DNA of 14,427 nucleotides, from assembly GCA_017560175.1 (NCBI GenBank), contig JAFYOK010000194.1, positions 1 to 14,427 on the forward strand, written 5' to 3'. This document shows, piece after piece, positions 6,331 through 12,621 of the stretch (positions are counted from its first letter, which is position 1; every line of letters begins with the position of its first letter). The DNA comes from Clostridia bacterium (GTDB lineage Bacteria > Bacillota > Clostridia > Oscillospirales > Butyricicoccaceae). A program made the position numbers and the translations under genes. The notes below the pieces were generated by a model that was given only the letters and a program-made list of their open reading frames with translations, was not told where the DNA came from and did no database searches.

Positions 6331-6831
6331 TCATCTCCCCAGAAGTGAAAGGGCAGATTTGGCTGCCATGGCTACGTTGGCCATTCGAATGGCACGATCA
6401 ACGCCCGGGCTGCGGCCATCGGAGAGATAGGGCTTGATGGCGCGGACCAGATTGAGCTTTTCCGGCTTGACAAGGTCATTGCGGCCGGAAAGAGCCTGCA
6501 TCAAAGGGGGGAGGATCGAAGCCAGATTGCCCAAGCTGAAGTTCTGTCCTTGACCGACAGGGTCGTTTGAGGTCGTGTTGGAAGCGGCTCCGGTTGTTGA
6601 AGCAGAGGAGGAAGCTGTGGTTCTGTTGCTATCCGTCCCGGCGGAAGCAAATAGGGTGGCCAAGCGCATGGCCAGTTCTTCGTTGGAGGGCAAAGGGGTG
6701 GATGCTGCAGTTTGCCCGCCCGAAGGCAGAGACGATGCCGATGCACCGTCCCGTTCTGAAGAGAACAGCCCCGCAGCCATACCCAGCGCCTGGCTCAGGT
6801 CGGGAACACCGGGATCGTCTCGATAAGGCAT
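6331..6831 (-). CDS. Unknown protein with Ser/Thr/Ala-rich linker and helical C-terminus (second gene of cluster)
   Basis: Function not recognised. The 166-residue product has a short N-terminus (MPYRDDPGVPDLSQALG), a long low-complexity stretch rich in Ser, Thr, Ala and Asn (about residues 25-95) that is probably disordered, and a helical C-terminal segment with alternating Leu/Ala and basic residues, including KLNLVRAIKPYLSDGR and ending SALSLLGR. No signal peptide and no cysteines are seen. The ATG at 6831 has GGAG at 8-base spacing, located inside the end of the upstream gene; only 3 bases separate the two genes, which suggests translational coupling. The C-terminal KPYLS-type motif is the part most likely to be conserved. 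It cannot be assigned to a pathway from sequence alone. Confidence 0.78.
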   Translation of the reverse strand: MPYRDDPGVPDLSQALGMAAGLFSSERDGASASSLPSGGQTAASTPLPSNEELAMRLATLFASAGTDSNRTTASSSASTTGAASNTTSNDPVGQGQNFSLGNLASILPPLMQALSGRNDLVKPEKLNLVRAIKPYLSDGRSPGVDRAIRMANVAMAAKSALSLLGR

Positions 6832-6834
6832 AGA

Positions 6835-7116
6835 TTACACTCCGATCACTTCGATGACTTTTGCTACAAGATTGGCCCCTTCCTTGGTGCCCAGCAGATT
6901 GGACACAAGAACGCGGGCAGGGTCCTTGTCGGTGGCGTTTGCAGCAATGGCAGCCTGTTTGAGTGCATCGCTGCCGCTGCCGGCCAGCATAGCGATCAGC
7001 TGTCGGCCATTCTGGCTGGCACACATGGCGCTGAGTTTATCAAGGGTCTGGAAGATCCGCGCACCCTGGGGTGAGCCCATCAGTGCGCGCGCCATGGATT
7101 CATATTCGTTGGGCAT
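6835..7116 (-). CDS. Unknown small helical protein with three repeat-like segments (first gene of cluster)
   Basis: Function not recognised. The 93-residue product looks all-helical and soluble. Three segments share a pattern of small residue - Ser/Thr - two residues - Gly - then Ile/Leu/Val: GSPQGARIFQTL, ASQNGRQLIAML and GTKEGANLVAKV. This suggests a repeated short helical unit. The ATG at 7116 has an excellent AGGAGG at 9-base spacing, the best of the cluster, so this is the leading gene of a three-gene minus-strand operon (gaps of 3 and 6 bases). I could not pick out a convincing promoter in the 91 bases upstream, which are shared with the divergent phosphoesterase gene. Confidence 0.8.
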   Translation of the reverse strand: MPNEYESMARALMGSPQGARIFQTLDKLSAMCASQNGRQLIAMLAGSGSDALKQAAIAANATDKDPARVLVSNLLGTKEGANLVAKVIEVIGV

Positions 7117-7140
7117 AGGTGTTTACCTCCTGAAATTGGT

Positions 7141-7167
7141 ATATCCCAATATATGCCGCCATACAAA
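7141..7167 (+). promoter_or_regulatory. Weak sigma-E-like promoter candidate for the phosphoesterase gene
   Basis: ATATC (7141-7145) and CATACAAA (7160-7167) are separated by 14 bases, resembling the Bacillus mother-cell sigma-E pattern (-35 ATATT, 14-15 bases, -10 CATACAnT). The last base of the -10 and one base of the -35 deviate. The stretch is AT-rich, so a chance match is quite possible. No better sigma-A promoter was seen in this gap. Confidence 0.25.
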
Positions 7168-7207
7168 AATATTGCCTGTCTCTGTGGGCAGAAAGAAGGA
7201 AAAACTG

Positions 7208-7696
7208 ATGAAGATCTGTGTATGCAGCGATTCTCATGGCAATACGCATGGTTTACGAATCATGCTGGAGCAGGAAAAACCCGATGGTCTGCTTTTTTGC
7301 GGAGATGGCATTGAGGATTTCAAAGGCCTGCCACTGCCGGCCAAATGGGCCATGGTCAAGGGGAATAATGATTTCTTTTGTGATGATCCCGGTCTTTACG
7401 AAGATGTATGGGAAGGGGTACGCTTTATGATGGTGCATGGACACAGACATTCGGTCAAGTATACCGAAGATTCGGTGCTGTCAGAAGCCTTTGGCCGCAG
7501 TGTGCAGGTAGCACTTTATGGCCACACCCATTATCAGAAGGCTTCGTGGCATGGAGGTGTGCTGCTGCTCAATCCCGGAACGATGAGTCGGCACAATGAG
7601 TACTATGCCGTTCTGACCTTTGAGAATGGCATGGCAGATTGTCAGCTCAAACGTTTGATGCCTCGTTTTGGTGCAGAGGCGCTGAGGGAGATTTAA
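7208..7696 (+). CDS. YfcE/MJ0936-family metallophosphoesterase
   Basis: A small cytoplasmic calcineurin-like phosphodiesterase with a two-metal site. The 162-residue protein carries all five family motifs: CSDSHG (5-10), FCGDGIED (31-38), GNND (52-55), VHGHRH (76-81) and YGHTHY (101-106), with NPGTMS after them. Characterised relatives hydrolyse phosphodiesters such as bis-p-nitrophenyl phosphate in vitro; the physiological substrate is usually unknown. In many genomes a family member lies next to rdgB/rph, which is not the case here. I chose the ATG at 7208, with AAGGA at 7-base spacing; the open frame extends upstream to 6854 but that part runs antisense through the unknown cluster and has no family similarity. 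It converges on nth across a shared terminator. Confidence 0.95.
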   Translation: MKICVCSDSHGNTHGLRIMLEQEKPDGLLFCGDGIEDFKGLPLPAKWAMVKGNNDFFCDDPGLYEDVWEGVRFMMVHGHRHSVKYTEDSVLSEAFGRSVQVALYGHTHYQKASWHGGVLLLNPGTMSRHNEYYAVLTFENGMADCQLKRLMPRFGAEALREI

Positions 7697-7699
7697 AAT

Positions 7700-7732
7700 A
7701 AAACCGATGATCGGATAAGATCATCGGTTTTT
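7700..7732. terminator. Bidirectional intrinsic terminator between the phosphoesterase gene and nth
   Basis: AAAACCGATGATC (7700-7712) and GATCATCGGTTTT (7719-7731) form a perfect 13-bp stem with a 6-base loop. T runs follow on both strands (TTTTT at 7728-7732 on plus; TTTTATTTT on minus). It starts four bases after the stop of the plus-strand gene and lies five bases from the nth stop. Confidence 0.93.
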
Positions 7733-7736
7733 GACG

Positions 7737-8396
7737 TTATTTGGTCTTTTTTGTTTTCTTTTTGAGGTTGTCTGCATACTCACGGCAGAGATCAGACAGG
7801 GGACAGACCTCGCATTTGGGACTTCGAGCGGTACAGATGTCACGACCAAAGTGGACAAAACGGTGACACAGAGATGCCTGCTCGGTGGGCTCAATGATTT
7901 TTTTAAGGTCCATTTCTACCTTATAGGGGTCTTTGCCGCTGTCGGTCAGACCCAGTTTGCCGGCGATGCGCATGCAATGGGTATCAGCAACGATGGCAGG
8001 GTAACCATAGATGTCCGAAAGAATAAGGTTGGCTGTTTTGCGTCCAACACCGGGAATGGTCAGCAGTTCTTCCATGGTATCGGGGACGCGGCCGCCAAAA
8101 TCGGTCAGCAGTTTATTGGCACCCAAATGGATGTCGCGGGCTTTGGTGCGGAACAGGCCGCAAGGCTTGACGATCTCGGCGATCTCCTCTTCGGTGGCAG
8201 CAGCCAGTGCTTCAAGGGTGGGATATCTGGAATAGAGGACTTCGGTGACGATGTTGACACGGGCATCGGTGCACTGTGCGGCCAGACGGGTGGCGAAAAG
8301 CAGCTCGTAGTCTTTCGTAGCTTCCAGCGAGCAGCTGTCGGGGTAGATGGCTTTGAGTCGATCTACGATGATGGCGGCTTTTTCTTTCTTGCGCAT
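7737..8396 (-). CDS. nth: Endonuclease III (DNA glycosylase/AP lyase)
   Basis: Base-excision repair enzyme that removes oxidised pyrimidines such as thymine glycol and cuts at the abasic site by beta-elimination. The 219-residue protein keeps everything essential, at nearly E. coli numbering: helix-hairpin-helix LLTIPGVGRKTA (111-122) with catalytic Lys120, VADTHCMR with Asp138, and the [4Fe-4S] cluster cysteines 188, 195, 198 and 204 in the C-x6-C-x2-C-x5-C spacing. A lysine-rich tail (KKKTKKTK) follows. The start ATG at 8396 has AAAGGA upstream; an in-frame ATG at 8486 would enclose the likely promoter and adds residues with no family match. It is probably monocistronic, divergent from the CPBP operon. 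Confidence 0.97.
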   Translation of the reverse strand: MRKKEKAAIIVDRLKAIYPDSCSLEATKDYELLFATRLAAQCTDARVNIVTEVLYSRYPTLEALAAATEEEIAEIVKPCGLFRTKARDIHLGANKLLTDFGGRVPDTMEELLTIPGVGRKTANLILSDIYGYPAIVADTHCMRIAGKLGLTDSGKDPYKVEMDLKKIIEPTEQASLCHRFVHFGRDICTARSPKCEVCPLSDLCREYADNLKKKTKKTK

Positions 8397-8457
8397 ATAA
8401 GATCTATCCTTTCTGTGGAAATAGAGAATAGGTTTATACATGTATTTTCTTTTCTTT

Positions 8458-8486
8458 ATTATACCAAAAAGGTATTCAAAAAGCAA
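8458..8486 (-). promoter_or_regulatory. Sigma-A promoter with extended -10 for nth
   Basis: On the minus strand, TTGCTT (8486-8481), a 17-base spacer and a perfect TATAAT (8463-8458) preceded by TGG (extended -10). The predicted start is near 8451, a leader of about 55 bases. The spacer and -10 include a small dyad, ATACC-AAAAA-GGTAT (8461-8475). Confidence 0.72.
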
Positions 8487-8560
8487 GGGGAGAACTGCGT
8501 GGAAATGCTATGATTTTTCTGTAGGAAATGTGCATAGAACCGTTCAAAATTTATTGAAAC

Positions 8561-8591
8561 TTGCCACAAAAAGTGATAAACTAATTATAAT
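8561..8591 (+). promoter_or_regulatory. Promoter candidate for the CPBP-tagA-thyX-tmk-CPBP operon
   Basis: TTGCCA (8561-8566) and a perfect TATAAT (8586-8591) with a 19-base spacer, longer than the optimal 17. TTGAAA (8554-8559) with GATAAA (8575-8580) at 15 bases is a weaker alternative. The predicted start is near 8598, a leader of about 30 bases before the ATG at 8630. Confidence 0.5.
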
Positions 8592-8629
8592 GCCAATGGT
8601 ATGTAACTTTGGCGGAAATCGAGGAAGCT

Positions 8630-9490
8630 ATGAACGAGATCAATATGAGATTTAAATATCTGCGCGAAGCCATCGGCTTTTATATCCGTCTGATGCTTTG
8701 CCAGATGGGAGCAGAAGCCATTGTTCTGGTGAGCTCGGGTGCTTTGGCCCTGTCGCCGAATATGGGTGAGGTCGAGATGATGGAAGTCATGCTGGAAATG
8801 CTGTCGCAGAGCAGCTATCGCATGATCATCATCACCTATCTGCTGATGGCGGTCATCCTGTTCTATCGCCGACAGAAGCAGCCCGGCGAGCTGTTGGTGC
8901 TGTCCGATGGCCCGGAAAAGCCTGTCCGTATGGGCGAGGCGTTCTGGGGTGCAGTGATGGGTGCCGGCGGATGCCTTTGGGGCGCCATTCTGATGGAACT
9001 GCTGGGCGGAAAGGCCACACCTTTTGAAGCCTACATCAGCAAAACCACAGAAGTCCTGAGCCAGTCGATAGAACCGATGTGGCTGCAGTTTATTGCTGTT
9101 GTGCTGTTTTCCAGTATTTTTGAAGAGTATATTTTCCGCGGGCTGATTTTTTCCCGCTTCCGAGCCATTATGTCCCCTATGGGGGCGCTGCTCTGTCAGG
9201 CATTTGTCTTTGCATCCATGTATATGGGTGGTGCTGCTTCGGCAAGTGCGATGGTTACGGGAACCATTATGGGTCTGGTCGTTATGAAGACAGGCAGCTT
9301 GCGTGGTGCCATCATTGTTCGTATGGCTGCCAATCTGATGAGTTTTATGGCCAATCCTATGTATGATGCAATTTTTGCATCGGGTGATACGACCAAGACT
9401 GTTTTTGCTGCCGGCGCTGTTGCTTTTGCGCTGGGCGCTGTTCTGTTTTTCCGCAGTGGAACAAAGCAGGATGAAGCGCAGTCGAAATAG
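8630..9490 (+). CDS. CPBP-family membrane protein lacking the active-site histidines
   Basis: A polytopic 286-residue membrane protein of the CPBP (CAAX protease and bacteriocin-processing, Abi) family. The first motif is kept: EEYIFR at 165-170 (EExxxR). The second motif, normally FxxxH, reads FASMY with Tyr198 in the His position. The third, normally HxxxN, reads RMAAN with Arg231 in the His position and Asn235 kept. The surrounding GxxxGxxxxxxGSLxxAI framework is clearly present, so the alignment is not in doubt. Loss of both catalytic histidines implies no peptidase activity, or a scaffold or regulatory role. The ATG at 8630 has GAGGA just upstream; a TTG at 8609 would add seven residues. 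It leads an operon, and tagA starts 15 bases after its stop. Confidence 0.88.
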   Translation: MNEINMRFKYLREAIGFYIRLMLCQMGAEAIVLVSSGALALSPNMGEVEMMEVMLEMLSQSSYRMIIITYLLMAVILFYRRQKQPGELLVLSDGPEKPVRMGEAFWGAVMGAGGCLWGAILMELLGGKATPFEAYISKTTEVLSQSIEPMWLQFIAVVLFSSIFEEYIFRGLIFSRFRAIMSPMGALLCQAFVFASMYMGGAASASAMVTGTIMGLVVMKTGSLRGAIIVRMAANLMSFMANPMYDAIFASGDTTKTVFAAGAVAFALGAVLFFRSGTKQDEAQSK

Positions 9491-9505
9491 AGGAGAGAGT
9501 GATCT

Positions 9506-10231
9506 ATGCGTAAAGATATTCTGAATGTTACCTTTGATGATCTGACCATGGAGCAGGCCCTTGACCGTGCCATGGCGCATATTGAAAAAGGGGAGAAGTG
9601 CCGTGTTGTCACACCCAATGCCGAGATCGGCCTGGACTGCATGAAAAATGATGAACTCCGTGCTTTGGTCAACAGTTCCGAGTTGGTTCTGCCCGATGGC
9701 ATCGGTGTTATCTATGCTTCCCGTATTCTCAAGCGTCCCATCGGACAGAAGGTTGCCGGCTGTGAATTTGCCGAAAAGCTGGCCGATCGTATGCAGAATA
9801 CAGGTAAGAAGCTCTTCCTTTATGGTGGCAAGCCCGGTGTTGCCGAGCAGGCTGCCAGGAACTTGCAGGCCAAGTATCCCGGGCTGGAGATCGCCGGTAC
9901 ACAGCATGGCTATCTCAATGACGAAGCGCAGATCATCGATATCATCAATGCTTCCGGTGCAGATGCCCTGTATGTCTGCCTCGGCTGCCCCCGACAGGAG
10001 CAGTTTATGGAGCGCAACCGTGATAAGATCAATGTTTCTCTGATGGGTGGTTTCGGCGGCACATTGGACGTTCTTTCCGGCAATGCACAGCGTGCGCCTG
10101 AGATCTTTATCAAACTGGGCCTCGAATGGTTCTACCGTCTGATCAACGATCCCAAGCGCATTGGCCGCATGGCAAGATTGCCGCTCTATCTGGTTTATGC
10201 CTTTACATCCAAGGATAAGGGGGAGAAGTAA
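9506..10231 (+). CDS. tagA: WecG/TagA/CpsF glycosyltransferase: GlcNAc-PP-undecaprenol ManNAc transferase
   Basis: Transfers ManNAc from UDP-ManNAc onto undecaprenyl-PP-GlcNAc, completing the disaccharide linkage unit of wall teichoic acid at the cytoplasmic membrane face. The 241-residue protein shows the GT26 signatures: VVTPNAE with Thr36, VLPDGIG with Asp64, LFLYGG (103-108), LGCPRQEQF (159-167) with Gln164, and GGFGGTLDVLSG (181-192). The C-terminal 45 residues (EWFYRLINDPKRIGRM...) form the basic, aromatic tail known in this family to attach the enzyme to the membrane. GAGGAG precedes the ATG. Its stop codon abuts the thyX start with no gap. Substrates come from TagO and MnaA, encoded about 4.4 kb upstream in another operon. 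Confidence 0.95.
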   Translation: MRKDILNVTFDDLTMEQALDRAMAHIEKGEKCRVVTPNAEIGLDCMKNDELRALVNSSELVLPDGIGVIYASRILKRPIGQKVAGCEFAEKLADRMQNTGKKLFLYGGKPGVAEQAARNLQAKYPGLEIAGTQHGYLNDEAQIIDIINASGADALYVCLGCPRQEQFMERNRDKINVSLMGGFGGTLDVLSGNAQRAPEIFIKLGLEWFYRLINDPKRIGRMARLPLYLVYAFTSKDKGEK

Positions 10232-10990
10232 ATGCTGAAAGTTAAACTGCTGGCACATACGCCCGATGCCGAAAAACTGGTGGCGGCTGCTGCACGTTTC
10301 TGCTATTCCCATGCCGATACCGAGACCATCATGGATGGTCTGACCGAAGAGAAAACTGCAGACTTTCTGCAGATGCTGATGGATCTGGGACATGAAAGTC
10401 CTGTAGAGCATGCCACATTCACTTTTGCCATTGAAGGTGTTTCCCGTTCTTTGCTGGCGCAGATCACCCGTCATCGCATCGCATCTTTCAGCGTTCAGTC
10501 TCAGCGATATGTTGCTGAAAATCAGTTTACATACGTCACACCGCCCGAGATCGAAAATGATCCCGAGGCAAAGGCTTTCTTTGTTAAAACCATGGATGAG
10601 ATCCAGCAGAGTTATAACAAGCTGAGCGATATCCTGTATGCCAAGCATCTGGCTGCCCTGGGCGGCCCTGATGTGGCCGGCAACAAGACCAAGGCCCGCA
10701 AGATGGCCAATGAAGATGCACGTTTTGTTCTGCCCAATGCCTGCGAGACCAAAATCATGATGACCATGAATGTTCGTTCGCTGTATAACTTCTTCAAGCT
10801 GCGCTGCTGCAACCGTGCCCAGTGGGAGATTCGCGAACTGGCATGGCAGATGCTCATGCTCTGCAAGCAGGAAGCCCCCATTCTCTTTAAGAATGCCGGT
10901 CCTGCCTGCCTGAAGGGTCCTTGCCCCGAAGGCAAGATGACCTGCGGTAAGATGGCAGAGGTCAGAGAGAGAGGAAAGCAGCATGCCTAA
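10232..10990 (+). CDS. thyX: Flavin-dependent thymidylate synthase
   Basis: Makes dTMP from dUMP with methylene-THF as carbon donor and FAD/NADPH as reductant; the family is a homotetramer with no relation to ThyA. The 252-residue protein has the diagnostic RHRX7S motif (Arg80-His81-Arg82 to Ser90) and, before it, GHESPVEH (53-60); the FAD/dUMP region ETKIMMTMNVRSLYNFFKLRC follows. The C-terminus carries a three-cysteine stretch (CLKGPCPEGKMTC). The start ATG directly follows the tagA stop and is served by GGGGGAG. It overlaps tmk by eight bases, and the two encode successive steps of dTTP synthesis, so coupled expression is likely. Confidence 0.98.
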   Translation: MLKVKLLAHTPDAEKLVAAAARFCYSHADTETIMDGLTEEKTADFLQMLMDLGHESPVEHATFTFAIEGVSRSLLAQITRHRIASFSVQSQRYVAENQFTYVTPPEIENDPEAKAFFVKTMDEIQQSYNKLSDILYAKHLAALGGPDVAGNKTKARKMANEDARFVLPNACETKIMMTMNVRSLYNFFKLRCCNRAQWEIRELAWQMLMLCKQEAPILFKNAGPACLKGPCPEGKMTCGKMAEVRERGKQHA

Positions 10991-11645
10991 GTTCATCGTT
11001 ATTGAGGGAACAGACGGCAGCGGTAAGGCCACACAGACAGCGATGATCTGCAAGGCGTTGGAGGAAAAGGGTTTGCCTTATAAAAAACTGGCTTTTCCCC
11101 GATATGATAATCCTTCGTCTACATTGCTCAAAATGTATTTGGGCGGAGAGTTCGGCAGTGATCCTGCATCGGTCAATCCCTATGCGGCATCGACCTTTTT
11201 CACCGTCGATCGATACGCATCCTTCAAGACGGAATGGAAAGAGTTCTATGAGGACGGCGGCATCGTGATCGCTGATCGATATACAACTTCCAATGCTGTT
11301 CACCAGGCAAGCAAGCTGGAAGGGGAGGAACGCAGCCAATATCTTGACTGGCTCTTCGATTTTGAATATCGCCTGATGGGTCTTCCTGCACCCGACAAAG
11401 TTGTTTTTCTGGACATGCCTTCCGAGCTGACCTTCCGTTTGATCGAGAAGCGCCAGGGCGACAGCGGAGATATCCACGAACAGGATCATGCCTATCTGGA
11501 AAAGTGCCGCGCGAATGCTTTGGATGTCTGTGAAAAGTTTGGCTGGAGCCGCATCTGCTGTGGTGACAATGGCCGTATAAAGACCATTGAAGAGATCCAC
11601 AGTGAGGTTATGGCAGAGATCGCCGGGGTGTTGGGCCTTGAATAA
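10983..11645 (+). CDS. tmk: Thymidylate kinase (dTMP kinase)
   Basis: Phosphorylates dTMP to dTDP with ATP. The 220-residue protein has an N-terminal P-loop GTDGSGKAT (9-17), FPRYD, the first TVDRYAS and the second ADRYTTSNAVHQAS, followed by FLDMPSE and a lid-like EKRQGDSGD. These fit the Tmk family, in the clostridial style with YAASTFFTVDRY. The Walker A residue after the invariant Lys is Ala16 rather than Ser or Thr. The ATG at 10983 lies inside the end of thyX and has GAGG about 8 bases upstream. The stop codon overlaps the likely TTG start of the next gene. A broader deoxynucleoside kinase specificity cannot be excluded. Confidence 0.94.
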   Translation: MPKFIVIEGTDGSGKATQTAMICKALEEKGLPYKKLAFPRYDNPSSTLLKMYLGGEFGSDPASVNPYAASTFFTVDRYASFKTEWKEFYEDGGIVIADRYTTSNAVHQASKLEGEERSQYLDWLFDFEYRLMGLPAPDKVVFLDMPSELTFRLIEKRQGDSGDIHEQDHAYLEKCRANALDVCEKFGWSRICCGDNGRIKTIEEIHSEVMAEIAGVLGLE

Positions 11646-12504
11646 AGACAAACTGACCCTGACTGCGGGGTTTATGTCCTCCCTTGTGCTGCTGATTCTG
11701 CTGTGTTTTGAATATGCCGTGGGAAACGGTCATATCGCAGCGCAGCTTCCTGTCTATGGCTTGACCATGGCTGCAGCATTCCTGTTTCCGTTTATTGTTC
11801 TGTTGGTCATGGGCAAGGGAAGTGAGGATATGAGCTATCGGTTCAAGCCCATGCGCTTTCGCTGGATGACCTTTACCGTTCTGATGGCCATTGCATTGAC
11901 CTTTATGAACTTCCTGCTCAATTGGGGCATTGCACGCATCTTTTCGGCAGAGTATTCTGTACAGAATACAGTTGCAGCAGGAAATGCGCCGCTTTGGCAG
12001 CTGCTGTGCATCACGATTGTGCTGCCGGCTGTATTGGAGGAGCTCTTCTTCCGTGGTGCATTGCTGCCGGCTTTGGAGGGAAGCGGATTCTGGTCGGCCA
12101 TGCTGGTTTCGGCATTGGCCTTTGCCTTGGTTCATGGGGATCTGACCAATCTTGCAGGCCCGTTTATCTGTGGTCTGGTATATGCATATATGACCTATAT
12201 CACCGGCTCGGTCTGGTCGGCTGTGCTGGCACATCTGATCAATAATGGACTGACTTTTGTGATCGGCTATATGCTGGAGAAATATGCTGCCGTCGGTCTT
12301 TGGGAATATTTCCTGCTGGCGGTCGTCATCCTGTTCTTTATTTTCCTCTATTTTGCCATGGGTCGCCTGGAGCGATTGGTGGAAAAGGGGAAAGTGCCTC
12401 GCATCAAGCGGAGCAGTTTTGTCAAAGGACTGACAGCTGTGGTCTTTTCTCCCGGCATCTGGATCCTGATCGTTTTGTTTGCCGGAAAGATCCTTTATAT
12501 CTAA
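11638..12504 (+). CDS. CPBP-family intramembrane metalloprotease with intact motifs
   Basis: A polytopic membrane protein (288 residues from the TTG start) of the CPBP/CAAX protease family. All three motifs are intact: EELFFR (134-139), FALVH with His166, and HLINN with His199 and Asn203. Members cleave prenylated or other membrane substrates or provide bacteriocin self-immunity; the substrate here is unknown. No ATG fits well: the frame opens with ATG at 11587 deep inside tmk, but TTG 11638, overlapping the tmk stop and giving MNKDKLTLTAGF, has a better N-terminus; ATG 11674 is a further alternative. The Shine-Dalgarno (GGGG) is poor, so translation may depend on coupling to tmk. Last gene of the operon. 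Confidence 0.92.
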   Translation: MNKDKLTLTAGFMSSLVLLILLCFEYAVGNGHIAAQLPVYGLTMAAAFLFPFIVLLVMGKGSEDMSYRFKPMRFRWMTFTVLMAIALTFMNFLLNWGIARIFSAEYSVQNTVAAGNAPLWQLLCITIVLPAVLEELFFRGALLPALEGSGFWSAMLVSALAFALVHGDLTNLAGPFICGLVYAYMTYITGSVWSAVLAHLINNGLTFVIGYMLEKYAAVGLWEYFLLAVVILFFIFLYFAMGRLERLVEKGKVPRIKRSSFVKGLTAVVFSPGIWILIVLFAGKILYI

Positions 12505-12517
12505 GAAAATAAAAGTG

Positions 12518-12541
12518 CTGTAAAGGTGAAAGCCTTTGCGG
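12518..12541 (+). other. Imperfect hairpin after the CPBP operon, in the 117-base gap before mltG
   Basis: CTGTAAAGG (12518-12526) and CCTTTGCGG (12533-12541) can pair as a 9-bp RNA stem including G-U pairs around a TGAAAG loop. No T run follows, so it is a poor terminator. A second small dyad, AAACTG-TAGG-CAGTTT (12575-12590), precedes a TAAAAT (12594-12599) that could be a -10, but no -35 is seen. The gap may therefore hold a weak terminator and a promoter for mltG; neither is firm. Confidence 0.3.
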
Positions 12542-12621
12542 AAAAGAATGAAAAATGATTCCGATCCTGCCGAAAAACTGTAGGCAGTTTGGATAAAATC
12601 TAAAACAGAGAGAGTGTTGAT

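Noticed and set aside
6854..7207. Upstream extension of the phosphoesterase frame
   Set aside because: The added part is antisense to the unknown cluster; the family begins exactly at MKICVCSDSHG with a good Shine-Dalgarno.
8461..8475. Dyad ATACC-AAAAA-GGTAT in the nth promoter as an operator
   Set aside because: Five-base arms are expected by chance in AT-rich promoters, and part of it is simply the extended -10 element.
8397..8486. 30-residue upstream extension of nth
   Set aside because: It would span the likely promoter -10, and catalytic residue numbering matches E. coli only with the start at 8396.
8397..8629. Small RNA or riboswitch in the nth/CPBP divergent gap
   Set aside because: The 233 bases are accounted for by two promoters and short leaders; no stable structure or known riboswitch core was seen by eye.
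8585..11053. 822-codon open frame on the minus strand
   Set aside because: It lies antisense to three recognised complete genes (CPBP, tagA, thyX) and the start of tmk, and its translation is rich in His, Gln, Asn and Cys with no motif. It stays open because the sense genes avoid Leu and Ser codons such as TTA, CTA and TCA.
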